Source of the DNA: Eubacterium_B sp034180045
Lineage (GTDB): Bacteria > Bacillota > Clostridia > Peptostreptococcales > Anaerovoracaceae
Length of the DNA: 54,370 nt
Direction of reading: 5' to 3'
NCBI GenBank assembly: GCA_034180045.1
Contig: JAXFOY010000027.1
Location: 1 to 54,370, forward strand
A model generated the notes under the pieces. It worked only from the letters and a program-made list of their open reading frames with translations, searched no databases and was not told where the DNA came from. Positions 50,913 to 54,370 of the stretch are shown one piece after another. Numbering within the stretch: the first letter of the stretch is position 1; each line of letters opens with the position of its first letter. The position numbers and the translations under genes are program-made.

Positions 50913-53900
50913 ATGGTAAACAGAAATTCCGGATCAAAGAGAATTCTGGCTCTATTTTTGAGCTTCTTAATGATTCTGTCACTTCTTCCGGCAACTTTGT
51001 TCGCAGGGGAAGGCGATGAAAATTATAGCAAGAAGAAAATAGAAGTGAGTTTTACACTCTCACATGATGATGGTTTCGTAATTCCGGCAAAACACGACGG
51101 CGTATCGAATATGCCGATTGTAAATGAAACAATCAAACTGAAATATTTTGATTTGGCAAACTACGATTTGCAGAAGTTCTACTTCAAAAGCAGCTCATAT
51201 AAGCCGGGAGAAGATTTATCAAGTACACCGGAGCAAGCAAGAAATCATATAACCATGCTGCACTTATATATCTATGTAGCAGAGGTATATTATCTGGGGG
51301 TTTCCCCTGAAAATGCAGGACAAGGTGCTCTTAAGGAATATTTAGGAACGGATTTGCTTAAAATATCGGGAAGCGCAGGTTCAATGTTCCTGGAAAAAGT
51401 ATTTAATTTCGACTACAATCTCAACTATTATCTCAACTATGCTTTTCCTACGGCATCATCCGGATGGGGGTCAACGGCAGATCAGATAGAACTGCATGAT
51501 GGCGATGAAGTACAAATGGGTCATTTCTCCAGCATGAATTTTCATGGTGATAAAAATTCGGGCTTTCACCAAGTTGCATGCAAAGGAAATGCTGATGCGG
51601 GAGAAAAGCTCCGCGTTGAAGTATCGCGTTATTGGGGGACGGATACAACAACAAAGCGACACGAGACAAATATTCCTGAATTATATGTAATCAAAAAGGA
51701 AAATCTAAACGAAGAAAATCCGGCAGCATGCACTGCGGAAATGAAACTGAAAAGGCAGGCAGAAGGCGGATATATATTTGATACAAGCGGTCTTGCCACA
51801 GGCACATACTATTTGGCAGTACCGGGGCAATACGGTGAAAGCGGATCTTATGTGGTTTCTACACCGGCTGCGGCTACAGTAACAGTAAAGGGTTCCGATA
51901 ATCCGCCGCCAAAGCCTCAGGAGGAAAAAATCCCTGTAGAAATAAAGGGAATCCACAGCGCGCAAATAAATTCGGCAAAGCTCTATACATATAAAGATGG
52001 AGTCAAAGGGGAAAAAAATCTGCTTGAAGGTGTAGCTACAAAGCCTGACGATTATGCATCTAAATATGAAACCGAGTTGCCTGAGGGTGATTATTGGCTT
52101 GAAGGCTATGGGGCTGACGGACATCTTAACGGCGGTATTAAAGTCAGCTTTACAAAGAAACAAAATTCTGTAACAGTTCACAGAATATGGGATTTCTGCG
52201 TTGAAAATGACGGTTGGAAGGAAAATGTAGATTATAAGCTTGCCATTAAAGTTACCGGAAAAGACGGTACGCTTAGAAATATAAAAACGGGAAGTCTGGA
52301 TGGAGACAAAATTTCCTTCTTATATCTAGATGAGGACAAAATCGAAGCGACTTTTACGCCTATAGGTGAAAGAGCAAAGACGCATACAGCGGTAACAGAG
52401 GTTAAAACCTCAAGAGATACAACAAGTAATATAGACATAAGAGTAACTATTCCCGAAGTAGGCGCTTTAACTATTAACGCACCTAAGGGTTCTACAATAT
52501 CAGCAGGATTCGGTAACAGCAGGAACTACTATAAGTATACCTTTGTAGAACCTCAGGTTACAGAATCAGAAGAAGGTGTAACCGCAAAATTCGATATGCC
52601 TAAAGAGCAGAGCAAATGCTTTTATCGAGTACAAAATCCTGACGGAGTGACCTACTGGGCGTTTCCGGGCAGTTTTGATAAAACGAAATCCATAAATGTA
52701 ACAAAGGAAGACTTGCACATAGGTGACGAAAGCTTCAAAAAGAACTCTGCAATCAGATTTAATAAAAATGTTTATGATATGGCAAATGTCTATATGAACA
52801 TAAACAACAAAGGCTTCCTCGAAATGAAAGAAGGCGGAAGATATTCACTTAACTGTGTGAGAAACTGGCAGCCTATAGAGAGCTATATGAACGGCAAAAT
52901 CGCTATACCTGATTTCAAATACGAGGTTATAGACGAAAAAGGAAACAGTTCGGATGTAGTAACCGTCACAGCCGATAAGAACAACAGCGCGGTAGCTGAT
53001 ATTAAGGCAAATCACAGCGGCACTGCCATAGTTCTTGTTAAATACGATGCTATGAGTCATACAGACGCTATGGGAGGCAAGGAGTTTTCGGCTATTTGGC
53101 CTGAACTTACGGGCGTTTTTGTAGTTACGGTAGGAGATAAGGATTCTTCAATTGAAACCGGCATGACTTTGAATCGCGGTAAAAATGTATCGGCAATAGA
53201 TGCAGAGCACGATACTCTTTATTATATAGACGGCGAAGAAGGTGCAAGCTATTCATTTACACCTGAAAGCGGAAGCCAGGTAAGTGTAAATCGCGCTGTT
53301 GTAACAGATGTTTTACGATTCAACGGATTTTCGAAAGACGGAGTTGAAATCGCAGAAAACGGCGAAGTCACGGTAAAAAATCTAAAAAATGGCAGACATA
53401 TTATAAAAGTCGAAAAAGACGGTAAGGTTACGTATCAGGTGGTCAACACAAGACCGCTCAAATATGAGATTCAGGACGCTAAAGGCAAGAAGATAGAAGA
53501 CATATCAAAGATAAAGGCGGGAACTGAAATAAGGATTCAATTTAGCGGATTGTTGAATCCGGCAGAAAAGCTTGCCGGAGTATATAATCGCAAAACCAAT
53601 ATAGCCTATAAGGATAAGGCGGGTAAATCGTATACATCAAATCCGGGAGGTTCATTTGGAGTATATGATTTCAGCGGAAATCCTGAAAGGCAGTGTTTGA
53701 ATCTCACAATTCCGGAAAACTTTGAAGACAGCGAGCTAAAGCTGATAGGCGGAGCGCTCGAAAGTAACGGTTTCGGCAGTGCCGTGGGAGAACACCGAAA
53801 ACTTACATACGAGACGGGATTGAACCCTAATCTCAATGCGGATACGGTATCAGGAACACTCGGAAGACTGCCTGACATCAGTATCCCCGTATCAGGAAAA

Positions 53901-54370
53901 ACTCCGGTAAAGACAGAGGTGAAATTCACAGGAAACGGAGCAGCGGATGTAGAGGGAGAAAATCCAAAATACGCAAATCCGGGAGAGAAGCTAAGCTTTA
54001 AGATAAACAAAGCGGAATACTTCAAATACGAAGTAAGCGTTGACGACAAAAAGCTCGAAGCAAATTCAGAAGGAATATACGAAATTGCCGGTGAAAAAAT
54101 ATCAGATAAGCCGATAAGCGTAACAGTTGATAAGAACTTTGATAAAGAAGCGGTAGACAAGAAAGTAGAAGAACTTGAGAAAGCAAAGGAAGCTGCGGAG
54201 GCAGCAAAAAAAGCCGCGGAAGAATTGGCAAAAGAACTTAAGAAGAAGCTTGAAGAAGCACAGAACAATAATCAAGCTGTGAAAAGAGTATACGGCGAGG
54301 ATCGCTATGCAACATCACTAAAGACGGCAGATGCATTCAAAAGCGCTCTTAATATAGATAAGTTTGAGAA
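50913..54370 (+). CDS. Cobalamin-controlled cell-wall protein with DUF4430-like and CWB2 regions (partial)
   Basis: An open frame of 1152 codons that runs off the window. A signal peptide spans residues 1-32. An early segment (about 165-205: NYYLNYAFPTASSGWGSTAD and IELHDGDEVQMGHFS) resembles DUF4430, the transcobalamin-like C-terminal fold often found under B12 control. Several Ig-like segments follow. A Lys/Glu/Ala coiled coil (about 1085-1125) leads into VKRVYGEDRYATSLKTAD, the start of a cell-wall-binding repeat 2 (CWB2), so more CWB2 copies are expected beyond the edge. CWB2 binds anionic wall polymers without sortase. The ATG has AAAGGA nine or so bases upstream. Corrinoid binding is inferred from the riboswitch and fold resemblance. 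Confidence 0.85.
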   Translation, partial: MVNRNSGSKRILALFLSFLMILSLLPATLFAGEGDENYSKKKIEVSFTLSHDDGFVIPAKHDGVSNMPIVNETIKLKYFDLANYDLQKFYFKSSSYKPGEDLSSTPEQARNHITMLHLYIYVAEVYYLGVSPENAGQGALKEYLGTDLLKISGSAGSMFLEKVFNFDYNLNYYLNYAFPTASSGWGSTADQIELHDGDEVQMGHFSSMNFHGDKNSGFHQVACKGNADAGEKLRVEVSRYWGTDTTTKRHETNIPELYVIKKENLNEENPAACTAEMKLKRQAEGGYIFDTSGLATGTYYLAVPGQYGESGSYVVSTPAAATVTVKGSDNPPPKPQEEKIPVEIKGIHSAQINSAKLYTYKDGVKGEKNLLEGVATKPDDYASKYETELPEGDYWLEGYGADGHLNGGIKVSFTKKQNSVTVHRIWDFCVENDGWKENVDYKLAIKVTGKDGTLRNIKTGSLDGDKISFLYLDEDKIEATFTPIGERAKTHTAVTEVKTSRDTTSNIDIRVTIPEVGALTINAPKGSTISAGFGNSRNYYKYTFVEPQVTESEEGVTAKFDMPKEQSKCFYRVQNPDGVTYWAFPGSFDKTKSINVTKEDLHIGDESFKKNSAIRFNKNVYDMANVYMNINNKGFLEMKEGGRYSLNCVRNWQPIESYMNGKIAIPDFKYEVIDEKGNSSDVVTVTADKNNSAVADIKANHSGTAIVLVKYDAMSHTDAMGGKEFSAIWPELTGVFVVTVGDKDSSIETGMTLNRGKNVSAIDAEHDTLYYIDGEEGASYSFTPESGSQVSVNRAVVTDVLRFNGFSKDGVEIAENGEVTVKNLKNGRHIIKVEKDGKVTYQVVNTRPLKYEIQDAKGKKIEDISKIKAGTEIRIQFSGLLNPAEKLAGVYNRKTNIAYKDKAGKSYTSNPGGSFGVYDFSGNPERQCLNLTIPENFEDSELKLIGGALESNGFGSAVGEHRKLTYETGLNPNLNADTVSGTLGRLPDISIPVSGKTPVKTEVKFTGNGAADVEGENPKYANPGEKLSFKINKAEYFKYEVSVDDKKLEANSEGIYEIAGEKISDKPISVTVDKNFDKEAVDKKVEELEKAKEAAEAAKKAAEELAKELKKKLEEAQNNNQAVKRVYGEDRYATSLKTADAFKSALNIDKFE

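Overview
The window reads as chromosome of a low-to-mid-GC, anaerobic, Gram-positive Firmicute. Support comes from strong AGGAGG ribosome sites, frequent TTG/GTG starts, sortase-anchored surface proteins, ECF vitamin transporters, a soluble [FeFe] hydrogenase and two rotary ATPases. The combination recalls oral or gut Eubacteriales such as Family XIII / Anaerovoracaceae (Mogibacterium or Eubacterium-like), but that placement is inference. I see no insertion sequence, phage, integrase or CRISPR array.

Layout. 1-1.5 kb: a protein C-terminus, a YwaF-like membrane protein and a flavodoxin. 1.75-10.7 kb: a complete nine-gene V-type ATPase operon (H-I-K-E-C-F-A-B-D) whose K subunit carries the sodium ligands known from Enterococcus hirae NtpK. 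10.7-14.6 kb: nitroreductase, CorA transporter, RlmD rRNA methyltransferase, ArsC/Spx-like protein and flavin reductase. 14.65-19.7 kb: a cobalamin riboswitch with terminator, then a 1562-residue surface protein with five FMN-binding domains. 19.7-24 kb: an ECF S component translationally coupled to an amidohydrolase, an S66 peptidase and an ABC-F protein. 24-31 kb: a compact pilus island (large tip adhesin, SipA-like signal peptidase homologue, backbone pilin, class B sortase, minor pilin), ordered like streptococcal FCT islands. 31-35 kb: AlkD, an EFR1-type flavodoxin/ferredoxin, an AI-2E family exporter and a LysR regulator. 35-36.6 kb (minus): [FeFe] hydrogenase. 36.7-43.4 kb (minus): a complete F-type ATP synthase operon with a sodium-type c subunit and an epsilon subunit lacking its C-terminal domain. 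43.4-47.5 kb: ThrH, tRNA-Lys(CTT), FMN riboswitch plus RibU, an aspartate aminotransferase-like enzyme and a PsiE-like membrane protein. 47.6-50.5 kb (minus): AlaX-type editing protein, an intergenic region with two inverted consensus DnaA boxes, and an unrecognised protein. 50.5 kb to the end: a canonical cobalamin riboswitch driving a large wall protein with a DUF4430-like domain and a CWB2 repeat, running off the window.

How the genes fit together. Two cobalamin riboswitches control two different large cell-surface proteins, one of them built from covalent-flavin (FMN) domains; an FMN riboswitch controls riboflavin import nearby. This suggests a cobalamin-responsive, flavin-bearing surface system, possibly for corrinoid capture or reduction at the envelope. 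Two rotary ATPases, both with predicted sodium sites, share the region. The pilus island has two sequence oddities: a signal peptidase homologue without its catalytic lysine, and an in-frame TGA at its conserved DSRxFG glycine.
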